Source: Cellulomonas sp.
Lineage (GTDB): Bacteria > Actinomycetota > Actinomycetes > Actinomycetales > Cellulomonadaceae
Reading direction: 5' to 3'
Assembly: GCF_015234515.1 (NCBI RefSeq)
Contig: NZ_JADGMY010000007.1
Coordinates: 1-47,714, forward strand
DNA length: 47,714 bases
Shown piece by piece: positions 1 through 9,203 of the stretch. Both the position numbers and the translations under genes were made by a program. Below the pieces are notes generated by a model. It did not search any database, was not told where the DNA came from, and worked only from the letters and a program-made list of their open reading frames with translations. Every line of letters starts with the position of its first letter. Position 1 is the first letter of the stretch.

Positions 1-3
1 AGA

Positions 4-61
4 GGTGACTGGATTGCACTCTCACGCCTCACAGGGGTGACTGGATTGCACTCTCACGCCT
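4..61. repeat. two direct copies of a 26-bp sequence
   Basis: Positions 4-29 and 36-61 are identical over 26 bp, with a period of 32 bp. A shorter direct repeat (TGGTGGGGTC) follows at 61-70 and 75-84, running into the acpS stop. The block is intergenic, just downstream of acpS on the minus strand, at the window edge. More units may lie outside, so the array size is unknown. There is no coding or hairpin explanation. Two copies are too few to call a CRISPR. Confidence 0.75.
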
Positions 62-82
62 GGTGGGGTCGGCCTGGTGGGG

Positions 83-439
83 TCAGGTGTCGCGCTCGGC
101 CACGACGACGGCCGAGGCGATGCCTGCGTCGTGCGAGATCGACAGGTGGAACCGGTCCACGCCCAGCTCCCGTGCGCGCGCCAGCACGGTGCCGACGATC
201 TCGACGACCGGCTGCGCGCCCGCGACCCGCCGCACGGTCGCGTCCTGCCAGCTCATGCCCGGCGGCGCGCCCAGCGCCTTGGCGATCGCCTCCTTCGCGG
301 CGAAGCGCGCGGCGAGCGACGCGTCGGGCAGGTCACGCTCGTCGGGCGTGAACAGCCGCGCGCGCAGCGCGGGCACCCGCTCGATCGTCGCGACGAAGCG
401 CGCGACGTCGACGACGTCGATCCCGACGCCGACGATCAC
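83..439 (-). CDS. acpS: holo-[acyl-carrier-protein] synthase
   Basis: AcpS transfers 4'-phosphopantetheine from CoA to the serine of acyl carrier protein in the cytoplasm, activating it for fatty-acid synthesis. The 118-residue length is typical of this small trimeric family. The N-terminal GVGIDVVDV motif carries the Mg-binding Asp, and the central [13 protein letters not shown] motif carries the conserved Glu and Lys. The C-terminal [17 protein letters not shown] segment also matches the family. It lies 25 bp downstream of glmS on the same strand, so it may be cotranscribed. The link with coaA two genes upstream fits CoA-dependent carrier-protein maturation. The identification is firm. Confidence 0.96.
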   Translation of the reverse strand: MIVGVGIDVVDVARFVATIERVPALRARLFTPDERDLPDASLAARFAAKEAIAKALGAPPGMSWQDATVRRVAGAQPVVEIVGTVLARARELGVDRFHLSISHDAGIASAVVVAERDT

Positions 440-464
440 GCGGCACCGCCGACGGGCGCCCCGG

Positions 465-2321
465 TCACTCGACCGTGACGGACTTCGCGAGGTTGCGCGG
501 CTGGTCGACGTCCAGGCCCTTGGCGTTCGCGAGCTCGGAGGCGAAGATCTGCAGCGGCACCACGGTCAGCAGCGGCGCCAGCAGCGTCGAGGTCTGCGGC
601 ACGAAGAACACCTCGTCGGCGTACGGGATGACGGCGTCGTCCCCGTCCTCCGCCACCACGAGCGTGCGTGCTCCGCGGGCGCGGATCTCCTGGATGTTGG
701 AGACGACCTTCGAGTGCAGCGTGTTGCGGCCCCGCGGCGAGGGGACGATGACGAACACGGGCTGCCCGGGCTCGATCAGCGCGATGGGTCCGTGCTTGAG
801 CTCGCCGGCGGCGAAGCCCTCGGCGTGGATGTACGCGAGCTCCTTGAGCTTCAGCGCACCCTCCATCGCGACCGGGAACCCGACGTGCCGGCCCAGGAAC
901 AGCACGGACGGCGTGTCGGACATCCAGCGGGCGATCTCACGGACGCGCTCCGAGCGGTCGAGGACCTGCTGGATCTTGTCCGGCATCTCGCGCAGCTCGG
1001 TGAGCGTCGACGCGACCTCGTCCGCGAACTTGTTGCCGCGCAGCTGTGCCAGGTAGAGACCGAGCAGGTAGGCCGCGGTGATCTGCGACAGGAACGCCTT
1101 GGTCGACGCGACCGCGATCTCCGGGCCCGCGTGCGTGTAGAGCACGGCATCGGCCTCGCGCGGGATCGTCGAGCCGTGCGTGTTGACGATGGCGAGCGTC
1201 GTGGCGCCCTGCTCGCGCGCGTGCCGCACGGCCATGAGAGTGTCCATCGTCTCGCCGGACTGCGACACCGCCACGACCAGCGTGCGCTCGTCGACGACCG
1301 GGTCGCGGTACCGGAACTCGTGCGCGAGCTCGACCTCGACGGGGATGCGGCACCAGTGCTCGATGGCGTACTTGGCGACGTGCCCGGCGTACGCCGCGGT
1401 GCCGCACGCGACGACGACGATCTTGTCGACCGAGCGCAGCACCGACTCGTCGATGCGCATCTCGTCCAGGACGAGCTTGCCGGACAGGTCGAGCCGGCCC
1501 AGGAGCGTGTCCGCGACCGCGTGGGGCTGGTCGTGGATCTCCTTCTCCATGAAGGACCGGAAGCCGCCCTTCTCGGCGGCGGCGGTGTCCCAGTCCACCG
1601 TGTACGGCTTGGCCGCCACCGGGGTGCCCGCGAAGTCGGTGATCGTCACGGACGTCGGGGTGATCGTCACGATCTCGTCCTGGCCGAGCTCGAGCGCCTC
1701 GCGCGTCGAGCCGATGAAAGCCGCGACGTCCGAGCCGAGGAAGTTCTCGCCGTCGCCCAGGCCCACGACCAGCGGCGAGTCGTGCCGCGCACCGACCACC
1801 GTGTCCGGCACGGCCGCGTGCACGGCCAACAGGGTGAACGTCCCCTCGAGGCGTCGCACGACGGACCCGAGCGCGGCCGTGAGGTCCTTCGACTCCTCGT
1901 ACGCGCGGGCCACGAGGTGCGCGACGACCTCGGTATCGGTCTCGGACAGGAACTCCACGCCTGCGGCCAGCAGCTCGGCCTTCAGCGGGGCGAAGTTCTC
2001 GACGATGCCGTTGTGGATGACCGCGACCGGACCCGAGAGGTGCGGGTGCGCGTTGGCGTCGGTCGGGCCGCCGTGCGTCGCCCACCGCGTGTGCCCGATC
2101 GCCGCCGTCGCGGGCGGCAGCGGGCGCTCCGCCAGCTCCTCGACCAGGTTGGCGAGCTTGCCGGCCTTCTTGGCCACCGCCAGCTCGCCGCCGGGCACGA
2201 CCAGCGCCACACCGGCGGAGTCGTACCCCCGGTACTCCAACCGCCGCAGACCCTCGAGCACCACGTCCAGAGGACGCTCGCTCGGACCGGCGCTGCCGAC
2301 GTACCCGACGATTCCGCACAT
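465..2321 (-). CDS. glmS: glutamine--fructose-6-phosphate aminotransferase (isomerizing)
   Basis: GlmS makes glucosamine-6-phosphate from fructose-6-phosphate and glutamine, the first committed step to UDP-GlcNAc and peptidoglycan. The start was set at ATG 2321 so that the protein opens MCGIVGYVG, because Cys2 must become the N-terminal nucleophile. The open frame extends much further upstream and that part is spurious. The 618-residue protein has an N-terminal class II glutaminase domain followed by two SIS sugar-isomerase domains ([22 protein letters not shown]). The conserved C-terminus [11 protein letters not shown] is present. It is transcribed divergently from coaA. A -10-like TAGGAT ends 7 nt before the ATG, which suggests a leaderless or nearly leaderless mRNA. 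Confidence 0.98.
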   Translation of the reverse strand: MCGIVGYVGSAGPSERPLDVVLEGLRRLEYRGYDSAGVALVVPGGELAVAKKAGKLANLVEELAERPLPPATAAIGHTRWATHGGPTDANAHPHLSGPVAVIHNGIVENFAPLKAELLAAGVEFLSETDTEVVAHLVARAYEESKDLTAALGSVVRRLEGTFTLLAVHAAVPDTVVGARHDSPLVVGLGDGENFLGSDVAAFIGSTREALELGQDEIVTITPTSVTITDFAGTPVAAKPYTVDWDTAAAEKGGFRSFMEKEIHDQPHAVADTLLGRLDLSGKLVLDEMRIDESVLRSVDKIVVVACGTAAYAGHVAKYAIEHWCRIPVEVELAHEFRYRDPVVDERTLVVAVSQSGETMDTLMAVRHAREQGATTLAIVNTHGSTIPREADAVLYTHAGPEIAVASTKAFLSQITAAYLLGLYLAQLRGNKFADEVASTLTELREMPDKIQQVLDRSERVREIARWMSDTPSVLFLGRHVGFPVAMEGALKLKELAYIHAEGFAAGELKHGPIALIEPGQPVFVIVPSPRGRNTLHSKVVSNIQEIRARGARTLVVAEDGDDAVIPYADEVFFVPQTSTLLAPLLTVVPLQIFASELANAKGLDVDQPRNLAKSVTVE

Positions 2322-2328
2322 GCCCCCG

Positions 2329-2334
2329 ATCCTA
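2329..2334 (-). promoter_or_regulatory. -10-like hexamer TAGGAT before glmS
   Basis: On the minus strand TAGGAT matches the actinobacterial TANNNT -10 pattern and ends 7 nt before the glmS ATG. That spacing would put transcription initiation at the start codon (leaderless). No good -35 was seen. A GGGGG run directly before the ATG could instead act as a weak ribosome binding site. Confidence 0.35.
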
Positions 2335-2387
2335 CGTGGCAGCGACGCCACCACGGTGCGGCCCCGTCGGCACGTTGCACGGCCACG

Positions 2388-3353
2388 ATGCGGAACAATC
2401 GTCGGGTGCCGTCCCTGGTCCCCGCCACGCCCTACGTCGACCTCGACCGCGACGCCTGGACCCGGCTGTCCGCCTCGACGCCGCTGCCGCTGACCGACGC
2501 CGACGTCGACCGGCTGCGCGGCATGGGCGATCCCATCGACCTGGCCGAGGTCGACGCCATCTACCGGCCCCTGTCGCGGCTGCTCGACCTGTACATCCAG
2601 GCCACGCGCGGCCTGCACCACGCGACGAGCACCTTCCTGCGCGAGGACGTGGGCCGCACGCCGTTCGTCATCGGTGTCGCCGGCTCCGTCGCCGTCGGCA
2701 AGTCCACGACGGCCCGTCTGCTGCGCGAGCTCGTCGCACGCTGGCCGGCGACGCCGCACGTCGAGCTGGTCACGACCGACGGGTTCCTGCACCCCAACGC
2801 GGAGCTCGAGCGGCGCGGGCTGCTGCAGCGCAAGGGCTTCCCCGAGTCGTACGACCGGCGCGCGCTGCTGCGCTTCGTGTCGAAGGTCAAGGCCGGCCGC
2901 CCCGAGGTGTCCGTCCCCGTGTACGACCACCTGACGTACGACATCGTGCCTGGCGCGCACGTCGTGGTGCGGCAGCCGGACGTGCTGATCATCGAGGGGC
3001 TCAACGTGCTGCAGCCCGCGCGCCCGACGCTGGAGGGGACGTCCAACCTCGCGCTCAGCGACTTCTTCGACTTCTCGATCTACGTCGACGCCCGCACGTC
3101 CGACGTCAAGCAGTGGTACGTCGACAGGTTCCTGTCGCTGCGGGCCACCGCGTTCGCGCGCCCCGAGTCGTACTTCCACCGCTACGCGTCGCTGACCGAC
3201 GACGAGGCGGTGGCCCGGGCGGAGAGCATCTGGGACAGCATCAACGCGCCGAACCTCGAGGAGAACATCCTGCCGACGCGCAGCCGCGCCACGCTGGTGC
3301 TCACCAAGGGCGCGGACCACGCCGTGCAGCGGGTCCGGCTCCGCAAGATCTGA
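2388..3353 (+). CDS. coaA: type I pantothenate kinase
   Basis: CoaA phosphorylates pantothenate with ATP, the first and regulated step of CoA biosynthesis. The protein is about 321 residues, the usual bacterial type I length. The P-loop [11 protein letters not shown] lies near residue 101. Type I hallmarks include [34 protein letters not shown] and the C-terminal LRKI. The start is ambiguous. ATG 2388 has no Shine-Dalgarno. GTG 2406, in frame, has AACAAT ending 6 nt upstream and may be a leaderless start giving [16 protein letters not shown], which resembles the usual family N-terminus. The gene is divergent from glmS and convergent with the lipoprotein gene that follows. Confidence 0.95.
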   Translation: MRNNRRVPSLVPATPYVDLDRDAWTRLSASTPLPLTDADVDRLRGMGDPIDLAEVDAIYRPLSRLLDLYIQATRGLHHATSTFLREDVGRTPFVIGVAGSVAVGKSTTARLLRELVARWPATPHVELVTTDGFLHPNAELERRGLLQRKGFPESYDRRALLRFVSKVKAGRPEVSVPVYDHLTYDIVPGAHVVVRQPDVLIIEGLNVLQPARPTLEGTSNLALSDFFDFSIYVDARTSDVKQWYVDRFLSLRATAFARPESYFHRYASLTDDEAVARAESIWDSINAPNLEENILPTRSRATLVLTKGADHAVQRVRLRKI

Positions 3354-3377
3354 CGTCGCCCGCGCGGCCCGCGCCGC

Positions 3378-3923
3378 TCAGCCGGGCGTCTGCCCGCTGG
3401 ACGTCTGCGCGAGCGCGGCGGGGTGCTCGGTGCGCTCGAGGACGTCGAGGTCGCCGAGCACCGCGGTGAGCTCGCCGTCGCACGCCGCGGCGCGTGGCAG
3501 CAGCACGGCGGCACCCAACGCGTCGACCAGCCAGACCTGCGCCACGACGCCGGCTCCGCAGGCGGCGGGTGTGCGCGTCGCGACACGCTCCAGCGGTCCG
3601 AGGTCACCCTCGAGCCGGGTCGCGGTGACGGCCCACCACGTGCCCGCCGAGTCGCGGAGCGTCTGGCCGCGGTCGCACAGCAGCGCGGTGTCCGCGACGA
3701 AGCCCGCCGGCGGCAGGCCGCGCGTGGTCGGTGCCGGCGCCCGGGTGCGCAGGGACGCGTCGAGCTCCAGGCCGAGCGCGTCGAGCACCTCGTCGTCCAG
3801 GCAGCTCGCGTCGGTGCGGACCTCCGCCGTCGTGGCGACCGGTTCCGCCGCGACGGTCTGCCCGCAGCCCGCGAGCGCGAGCACGGCGAGAACCGCCGCT
3901 GCACCGCGCGCTGCTGCCCGCAC
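3378..3923 (-). CDS. putative lipoprotein of unknown function
   Basis: This is a predicted secreted lipoprotein of 181 residues. GTG 3923 was chosen as the start because a GGAGG lies about 7 nt upstream and the signal peptide begins there. The N-terminus is Arg-rich, then AVLAVLALAGCGQ supplies a good lipobox (LALAGC). The mature part holds several cysteines (SCLDDEV, LLCDRG, AACGAG, AACDG), perhaps paired in disulfides outside the cell. No recognised domain was seen. It faces coaA tail to tail with a 24-bp gap. The frame continues upstream to 4100, but that part is low-complexity and unlikely to be translated. Confidence 0.7.
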   Translation of the reverse strand: MRAAARGAAAVLAVLALAGCGQTVAAEPVATTAEVRTDASCLDDEVLDALGLELDASLRTRAPAPTTRGLPPAGFVADTALLCDRGQTLRDSAGTWWAVTATRLEGDLGPLERVATRTPAACGAGVVAQVWLVDALGAAVLLPRAAACDGELTAVLGDLDVLERTEHPAALAQTSSGQTPG

Positions 3924-4105
3924 CGTCGTCCTCCGCCGTCTCGTCCCCGGTCGCACGGGACGGACCGCCGCTCGCGGCAGGGGCCTCGCGGTGGGCGGGG
4001 ATCGCGACGTCGACGTCGCGTCCTCCGAGAGTAGGACGCGCGCGTCGGCCGGGCCCACCCGGGAGACGGGTTGATACCGGATCGTTGTCACAGGCCACAC
4101 ATCGT

Positions 4106-4122
4106 GAGGTCATCGTGACCTC
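4106..4122. terminator. 7-bp hairpin downstream of the DedA gene
   Basis: GAGGTCA (4106-4112) and TGACCTC (4116-4122) are perfect inverted repeats with a 3-nt loop. They start 11 nt after the DedA stop. There is no U-tract, as is common in high-GC actinobacteria. A protein-binding palindrome is an alternative. Confidence 0.35.
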
Positions 4123-4133
4123 CGACTCACCGG

Positions 4134-4850
4134 TCAGGCCGCGGTGTCCTCACCGCGGCGCGTCGTGGTCACCTCGGCGACGACCACGGACCGCGGCTCG
4201 CCGCGCGACTCGCCGTCCGCACCGTCCGGGGTCGCGGCCGACGCCGGCACCACGGCCGGGACGTCGATGTGCAGCCAGCGCCGCAGCACCCAGTCGACGA
4301 CGAGTCCGATGACGAACCCCCCGAGCACCCCGACGACGACACCGACGAGGGGTGAGTGACCGAGGACGGTCCCCGTGCCGATCCCGATCAGCGTCGAGTA
4401 CAGCGCCCACGTCACGGCGGCGATCGAGGTGAGGAGCACGAACCGGCCGCGCCGGAAGCCGAGCGCCCCGGCGGTCATGTTCACCGCGACCCGTCCGACC
4501 GGGATGTAGCGGGCGGCGATGATGAACGCCGCGCCCCGGTCACGCAGGGCACGCTCCGCCCAGTCCAGCAGCACCTGCCCACGCCTGCCGCGGAACCCTC
4601 GCAGCTCCCGGATGCGCAGGGACCTGCCGATCTGGAACGCGATCTGGTCCCCGGTGAACGCCCCGAGCGCCGCGAACAGGATGACCGGCCAGAGAACCGG
4701 GCTGCCCGTCGAGGTCGACAGGGACGCGAGGGCGATCACGAGCGACTCGCTCGGGATCGGCGGGAAGAACCCGTCGATCGTGGCGAACCCGAACAGCACT
4801 GCGAACACCCACGGCGACGCCGCAAGCTCCAGTGCCCACTGCTCGAGCAC
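4134..4850 (-). CDS. DedA family (SNARE-associated/VTT) membrane protein
   Basis: This is a polytopic membrane protein of the DedA family, whose members are implicated in lipid flipping and membrane homeostasis. GTG 4850 was chosen because GAGGGGA lies about 6 nt upstream and the protein then begins MLEQWALELAASPW. Family features are FATIDGFFPPIPSESLVIA near residue 25, a central GAFTGDQIAFQIGR, and RYIPVGRVAVNMTAGALGF, with the conserved Arg and Gly residues. There are about four to five hydrophobic segments. The last 40 residues form a charged cytoplasmic tail. The protein is 238 aa long. It follows a glutamine amidotransferase gene on the same strand after 91 bp. The transported substrate cannot be inferred. 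Confidence 0.88.
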   Translation of the reverse strand: MLEQWALELAASPWVFAVLFGFATIDGFFPPIPSESLVIALASLSTSTGSPVLWPVILFAALGAFTGDQIAFQIGRSLRIRELRGFRGRRGQVLLDWAERALRDRGAAFIIAARYIPVGRVAVNMTAGALGFRRGRFVLLTSIAAVTWALYSTLIGIGTGTVLGHSPLVGVVVGVLGGFVIGLVVDWVLRRWLHIDVPAVVPASAATPDGADGESRGEPRSVVVAEVTTTRRGEDTAA

Positions 4851-4941
4851 GTGTACTCCCCTCGTCGTGCCCACCCCGACGGGGCCGACGTGACCACGCT
4901 AGGTGCGCCGCACCCCCGCGTACATCGGGTAACCCCCCGAA

Positions 4942-5736
4942 TCAGCCCTGAGGGACACCGATCTCGTCCCTCGGGATGGCGCCGTCCCGACCGGTCTCCT
5001 TCCCGAGGTGGACGTACCGCTCGACGAACGCGCGCAGCACCGGCGGCACCGTGCGCACGCCGCTGGTCCGCGCGTCCGTGACGACCTGCGCGGCCTCGGC
5101 GGGGTCGAAGTAGCCGTCGTAGCGGTACGCCTCCACCCGCGTGGCGAGCCCGTCGGCGTCGAGCTCCGGGTGGAACTGCGTGGCGTACACGTTCCGGCCG
5201 ACGCGGAACGCCTGCACGGGCGCCGTCGCGGAGCTCGCGAGCAGCACCGCACGCGCGGGCAGCACGCTCAGCGACTCCTTGTGCCCCACGAACGCCCCGA
5301 ACCGGGCGGGGGCGACACCCATGACCGGGTCCTCGCGGCCGGCGGGCGTGAGCTCGACCGTGACGGCGCCGACGGGCTCGGGGTGTGCACGGTCGACCAC
5401 GCCGCCCTGGTGCCTCCCGAGGGTGCCGATGCCGTAGCAGGCGCCGAAGAACGGGAAGTCGGCCGGGACGACCATGTCCAGCAGCCGCGCCAGGTCCGAC
5501 TCGACCCGCCGCTGGACCGCCGACTTGTCCTCCTCGGCGTCGCTCACGCAGAAGGGACCGCCGCCGAGCACGATGCCGGACCACGCACGCAGGTCGACGT
5601 CGCCGAGCGGGGCCGCCTCGAGACGCACCCGACGCAGGGTCGCCTCGTCGAGGCCCGTGCACCGCAGCATCGCGGCGTACTCGTCGTCCGCGGGGGTGTC
5701 CTCGGGACGCACACCCAGGAACAGGAAAGGCCTCAT
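4942..5736 (-). CDS. class I glutamine amidotransferase-like protein
   Basis: This 264-residue cytoplasmic protein has the class I (triad) GATase fold. The nucleophile elbow is FFGACYGIG, with Cys near residue 99. A glycine-rich oxyanion strand (GIVLGGGP) precedes it, and the His and Glu of the triad are in YATQFHPELD. It resembles free-standing GMP-synthase-like GATase proteins; the acceptor reaction is unknown. ATG 5736 is preceded by GGAGGAG and overlaps the peptide deformylase stop by 4 nt (ATGA), so the two genes are probably translationally coupled. The frame upstream of 5736 lies inside the deformylase gene and was excluded. Confidence 0.85.
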   Translation of the reverse strand: MRPFLFLGVRPEDTPADDEYAAMLRCTGLDEATLRRVRLEAAPLGDVDLRAWSGIVLGGGPFCVSDAEEDKSAVQRRVESDLARLLDMVVPADFPFFGACYGIGTLGRHQGGVVDRAHPEPVGAVTVELTPAGREDPVMGVAPARFGAFVGHKESLSVLPARAVLLASSATAPVQAFRVGRNVYATQFHPELDADGLATRVEAYRYDGYFDPAEAAQVVTDARTSGVRTVPPVLRAFVERYVHLGKETGRDGAIPRDEIGVPQG

Positions 5737-6428
5737 GGCGTCTCCTCCCCGGCACCTTCCGGTGCCGTGCACGGCAGGTCGAAGCCGAGCGCCCGCGCGG
5801 CCTCGTGCGGGACCGGCTCCGACCCCCAGTGTGCCCCCCAGGCGTCCGTCGCGGACAGCGAGCGCGTCAGCGCCCGGTCCACGTACAGGGTGCCGCGCAG
5901 GTGGTCGGTCTCGTGCTGGACGATCCGGGCGGGCCAGCCGGTGAGGACCTCGTCGATCGCGGTCCCCGACTCGTCCTGGCCCGTGAGGTGCACGGACCGG
6001 GCACGCACGACCACCGCCTGGTACCCGACGACGCTCAGGCAGCCCTCGTAGAAGCCGACCTCGTCGTCATCGACCGGGGCGTACGCCGGGTTGACCAGCA
6101 CGCGGCGGGCCAGTGCGGGTCGCTCCCGGACGCGGGCCGCCTCGTCGTCGCCCGCCCCCGGGTCCTCGACGACCGCGATCGCGAGCGGCAGCCCGATCTG
6201 CGGCGCGGCCAGCCCGACGCCCGGGGCGGCCCGCATCGTGCGGTGCATGAGCGCGAGCAGCTCGGTGAGCTCGTCCGCACCCAGCTGACCGTCGTACGGC
6301 CGGGCGACCGCGCGCAGGACCGGGTGCCCCGCCTGGACGATGGGTGCCACCGCGTCAGGCCCCGCAGCGCGCGCGGCCTCGAGAGTGCGCTCGACCAGCT
6401 CGCGCACGATCCGGTCGTGTCCGGACAT
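5733..6428 (-). CDS. def: peptide deformylase
   Basis: Peptide deformylase removes the N-formyl group from nascent polypeptides, using a bound divalent metal. All three motifs are present: GVGLAAPQIG (motif 1), EGCLS with the metal-binding Cys (motif 2), and QHETDHLRG with the two His ligands and catalytic Glu (motif 3). The protein is 231 residues, slightly long because of an N-terminal helix and an acidic C-terminal tail, as in several actinobacterial copies. ATG 6428 follows a GGAGGAGGAGG ribosome binding site. It lies 43 bp downstream of glmM and overlaps the next gene by 4 nt. A second def copy elsewhere in the genome is possible. Confidence 0.95.
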   Translation of the reverse strand: MSGHDRIVRELVERTLEAARAAGPDAVAPIVQAGHPVLRAVARPYDGQLGADELTELLALMHRTMRAAPGVGLAAPQIGLPLAIAVVEDPGAGDDEAARVRERPALARRVLVNPAYAPVDDDEVGFYEGCLSVVGYQAVVVRARSVHLTGQDESGTAIDEVLTGWPARIVQHETDHLRGTLYVDRALTRSLSATDAWGAHWGSEPVPHEAARALGFDLPCTAPEGAGEETP

Positions 6429-6471
6429 CCGCTCCTCCTCCTCCACCGCGGTCGGCTCGGCTCCCGCCGAC

Positions 6472-7821
6472 CTACGGCAGGGCCAGCCGCTCGCGGACGA
6501 CGTCCGCCAGGTCGAGCGCGATGCGCTCGGCCTGGTCCTGGGTGCCCGCCTCCACCATCACGCGGACGAGCGGCTCGGTGCCCGACGGGCGCAGCAGCAC
6601 GCGCCCGCTGTCACCGAGCGTGGCGGTCGCCGCGGCGACGGCCTCGGTGAGCACCACGTCGTCGGTGCGGGCACGGTCCACACCCGGGACGTTCACCAGG
6701 ATCTGGGGCAGCCGCCGGACGAAGCCCGCCAGCTCCGCCAGCGGACGGCCGGTCTCGACGACACGGGCCGCGAGGTGCAGCGCCGTGAGCAGCCCGTCGC
6801 CGGTCGTGGCATGGGCCGCCATGATGATGTGGCCGGACTGCTCGCCGCCCAGGCCGAACCCGCCGGCGCGCATCGCCTCGAGCACGTACCGGTCACCGAC
6901 GCCCGTCTCGACCGTCGCGATACCGGCCTCCCGCATGGCGATCCGCAGGCCGAGGTTGCTCATCACGGTCGTGACCAGGGTGTCGTGCGGCAGCTCGCCG
7001 CGCTCGTGCAGGGCGACCGCCAGCACGCCCATGATCTGGTCGCCGTCGACGAGCGCACCCGTGGCGTCGACCGCGAGGCAGCGGTCGGCGTCGCCATCGA
7101 ACGCGACACCGAGATCGGCGTGCGCCGCCACGACGGCAGCCTGCAGCTGCTCGGGGTGGGTCGACCCGCACGCCTCGTTGATGTTGCGCCCGTCGGGCGA
7201 CGCGTTGATGACCACGACGTCCGCGCCCGCCTCGCGCAGCGCTGCCGGCCCGACCTCGCTCGCGGCACCGTTCGCGCAGTCGACGACGATGCGCAGCCCC
7301 TCGAGCCGCGTGCTGATCGTCCCGACCAGGTGGTCCACGTACTGCTGGCCCGCCAGGCTCACGTCCATGCGGATCCGCCCGACGTCACCGCCCAGGGGCC
7401 GGTCCCAGTCCTCGCCCATGCGGGCCTCGATGGCCGCCTCGACCTCGTCGTCGAGCTTCTGGCCGCCGCGCGCGAGGAACTTGATGCCGTTGTCCGGCAT
7501 CGGGTTGTGCGAGGCGGAGAGCACCACGCCGATGTCGACGCCGCGGGCGGCGGTCAGGTACGCGACCGCCGGGGTGGGCAGCACGCCGACGTTGTCCACG
7601 TCCACACCTGCGGACGCCAGCCCGGCGGCGACCGCTGCGGACAGGAACTCGCCGGACATCCGCGGATCACGGCCGATCAGCGCACGGGGACGATGCCCCG
7701 CGAAGTCCCCCCGTGAGGCCAGCACGTGGGCCGCGGCGACGGACGCGTCGAGCGCGACCTCCGCCGTGACGTCCCGGTTGGCGAGCCCTCGCACCCCATC
7801 GGTCCCGAACAGTCGACCCAT
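6472..7821 (-). CDS. glmM: phosphoglucosamine mutase
   Basis: GlmM converts glucosamine-6-phosphate to glucosamine-1-phosphate on the way to UDP-GlcNAc. The 449-residue length matches the family. The N-terminus [15 protein letters not shown] is diagnostic. The phosphoserine loop is [12 protein letters not shown], the Mg-binding loop is [13 protein letters not shown], and the phosphate-binding loop is [13 protein letters not shown] near the C-terminus. It lies downstream of rplM-rpsI but is separated from rpsI by 171 bp containing a strong hairpin. It therefore probably has its own promoter within 7822-7938. GlmS, the preceding enzyme of the pathway, is encoded about 4 kb away. Confidence 0.98.
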   Translation of the reverse strand: MGRLFGTDGVRGLANRDVTAEVALDASVAAAHVLASRGDFAGHRPRALIGRDPRMSGEFLSAAVAAGLASAGVDVDNVGVLPTPAVAYLTAARGVDIGVVLSASHNPMPDNGIKFLARGGQKLDDEVEAAIEARMGEDWDRPLGGDVGRIRMDVSLAGQQYVDHLVGTISTRLEGLRIVVDCANGAASEVGPAALREAGADVVVINASPDGRNINEACGSTHPEQLQAAVVAAHADLGVAFDGDADRCLAVDATGALVDGDQIMGVLAVALHERGELPHDTLVTTVMSNLGLRIAMREAGIATVETGVGDRYVLEAMRAGGFGLGGEQSGHIIMAAHATTGDGLLTALHLAARVVETGRPLAELAGFVRRLPQILVNVPGVDRARTDDVVLTEAVAAATATLGDSGRVLLRPSGTEPLVRVMVEAGTQDQAERIALDLADVVRERLALP

Positions 7822-7938
7822 GCCCGACTCCTTCGTCCTGCCGCCCGTCCACGTCCCCCGCAGGGGCGTGCGGGCGGCGCCGTGCCTGTCAGTTCCCGGC
7901 GTCGCGTGCTGCGTGCCGGCGCGTGCCGCCCCGGCATG

Positions 7939-7978
7939 CCGATGGCCCCGGTGGTCTGTCGACCTCCGGGGCCATCGG
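7939..7978 (-). terminator. terminator of rplM-rpsI
   Basis: The left arm 7939-7951 pairs perfectly with the right arm 7966-7978 (13 bp). A nested 4-bp stem (GGTC/GACC) sits in the loop. On the minus strand the hairpin begins 14 nt after the rpsI stop. There is no U-tract. Position and stem strength support intrinsic termination between rpsI and glmM. Confidence 0.75.
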
Positions 7979-7992
7979 GCCGGAGCGCTGGG

Positions 7993-8481
7993 TCAGCGCT
8001 TCGAGTACTGCGGCGCCTTGCGGGCCTTCTTCAGACCCGCCTTCTTGCGCTCCACCACGCGTGCGTCACGCGTGAGGAAGCCGGCCTTCTTGAGCGCCGG
8101 GCGGTTGTTCTCCGCGTCGATCGCGTTGAGCGCACGGGCGATGCCCAGGCGCAGCGCGCCGGCCTGGCCGGAGACGCCACCACCGGTGATGCGGGCGACG
8201 ACGTCGAAACGACCCTCGACGTCGACGAGCTTCAGCGGTGAGTTGACGAGCTGCTGGTGCACCTTGTTCGGGAAGTACTCCTCGAGCTCGCGCCCGTTGA
8301 TCTTCCACTGGCCGGTGCCGGGCACCAGACGGACGCGGGCGACAGCCTCCTTGCGGCGGCCGAGCGCCTGGCCCGGTGCCGTGAGGGACTGCCCGCGGCC
8401 GGTGGGCGCAACGGTCTCGGAGGTGTAGCTGGTGGGCGTGTCGTCGCCCTCGTACTCGGTCTCGACGGTGGTCTGAGCCAC
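7993..8481 (-). CDS. rpsI: 30S ribosomal protein S9
   Basis: S9 is a small-subunit head protein whose basic C-terminal tail reaches the P-site tRNA. The conserved core begins at [17 protein letters not shown] near residue 41. The tail [17 protein letters not shown] carries the canonical end. The first 40 residues form an acidic, Thr-rich extension common in actinobacterial S9, giving 162 residues against about 130 in E. coli. It lies 44 bp downstream of rplM, the usual L13-S9 pair, and is followed by a terminator hairpin. Confidence 0.98.
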   Translation of the reverse strand: MAQTTVETEYEGDDTPTSYTSETVAPTGRGQSLTAPGQALGRRKEAVARVRLVPGTGQWKINGRELEEYFPNKVHQQLVNSPLKLVDVEGRFDVVARITGGGVSGQAGALRLGIARALNAIDAENNRPALKKAGFLTRDARVVERKKAGLKKARKAPQYSKR

Positions 8482-8525
8482 GGGATCCTCGCGTTCTGGG
8501 TTTATCTGCCGCAGCAGCCGGTGGC

Positions 8526-8969
8526 TTACTGCGCCACCTGGGTGAGCTCGAACGGCTTCGGCTGCTGGGCCGCGTGCGGGTGCTCCGCACCGCGGTAGAC
8601 CTTGAGCTTGCTGATCTGCCCGCGACCGAGCGTCGTGTGGGGCAGCATGCCGCGGACGGCCTTCTCGATCGCACGCTCCGGGTGCTTCTCGAGCAGGTCG
8701 ACGTAACGGGTCGCCCGCAGACCACCCGGGTAACCGGAGTGGCGGTAGGCGAGCTTGGTCTCACGCTTGTTGCCGGTGAGCGCGACCTTCTCCGCGTTGA
8801 TGACGATGACGAAGTCGCCGCCGTCGACGTGGGGAGCGAAGGTCGCCTTGTGCTTGCCGCGCAGCAGGGTGGCCACGTGGCTGGCCAGACGGCCGAGCAC
8901 GACGTCGGTCGCGTCGATGACGTACCAGTTCCGCTCGACGTCGCCGGGCTTCGGGGTGTACGTGCGCAC
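8526..8969 (-). CDS. rplM: 50S ribosomal protein L13
   Basis: L13 is an early-assembling large-subunit protein that binds 23S rRNA. GTG 8969 was chosen because the protein then starts [20 protein letters not shown] and is 147 residues, the family length. The frame upstream to 9167 is not conserved in character. Hallmarks are [27 protein letters not shown] and [12 protein letters not shown]. It is the first gene of the L13-S9 operon, with a good promoter at 9139-9167. That gives a leader of about 160 nt, long enough for autoregulatory structure. Confidence 0.98.
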   Translation of the reverse strand: MRTYTPKPGDVERNWYVIDATDVVLGRLASHVATLLRGKHKATFAPHVDGGDFVIVINAEKVALTGNKRETKLAYRHSGYPGGLRATRYVDLLEKHPERAIEKAVRGMLPHTTLGRGQISKLKVYRGAEHPHAAQQPKPFELTQVAQ

Positions 8970-9138
8970 GGGGTGCCTCTGTCTCGTGATACGTGTCGTG
9001 GCCGGGCACGCAGGGGTGACCGGCCGAGGATGGCTGTCGGAGCATCCCGCCCGGCGAGTGGGATCGCACCAGGACGGCCATCGGCACTCGGTGGTGAGAA
9101 GCCACCGGTGCGCAACAGGGGACGCACAACGACGCACC

Positions 9139-9167
9139 AGACTACCTGGCGCGGGACCCCCAGGCAA
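9139..9167 (-). promoter_or_regulatory. promoter of rplM-rpsI
   Basis: On the minus strand TTGCCT (9162-9167) is followed after 17 bp by TAGTCT (9139-9144). This is a good match to a primary-sigma promoter with the actinobacterial TANNNT -10. It lies 37 bp downstream of the ABC-F stop and predicts initiation near 9131, about 160 nt before the rplM GTG. Confidence 0.7.
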
Positions 9168-9203
9168 AACGGGTGTCCCGTGTCACATGCGCGCGACCGG
9201 CTC

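Noticed and set aside
2322..3320. N-terminal extension of GlmS by more than 300 residues
   Set aside because: GlmS needs Cys at position 2 as its nucleophile. The extension is antisense to coaA and is not conserved-looking.
3924..4100. A longer start for the first lipoprotein
   Set aside because: It would bury the signal peptide behind 59 Arg/Pro-rich residues. The GTG at 3923 has a clear GGAGG and a lipobox at the right distance.
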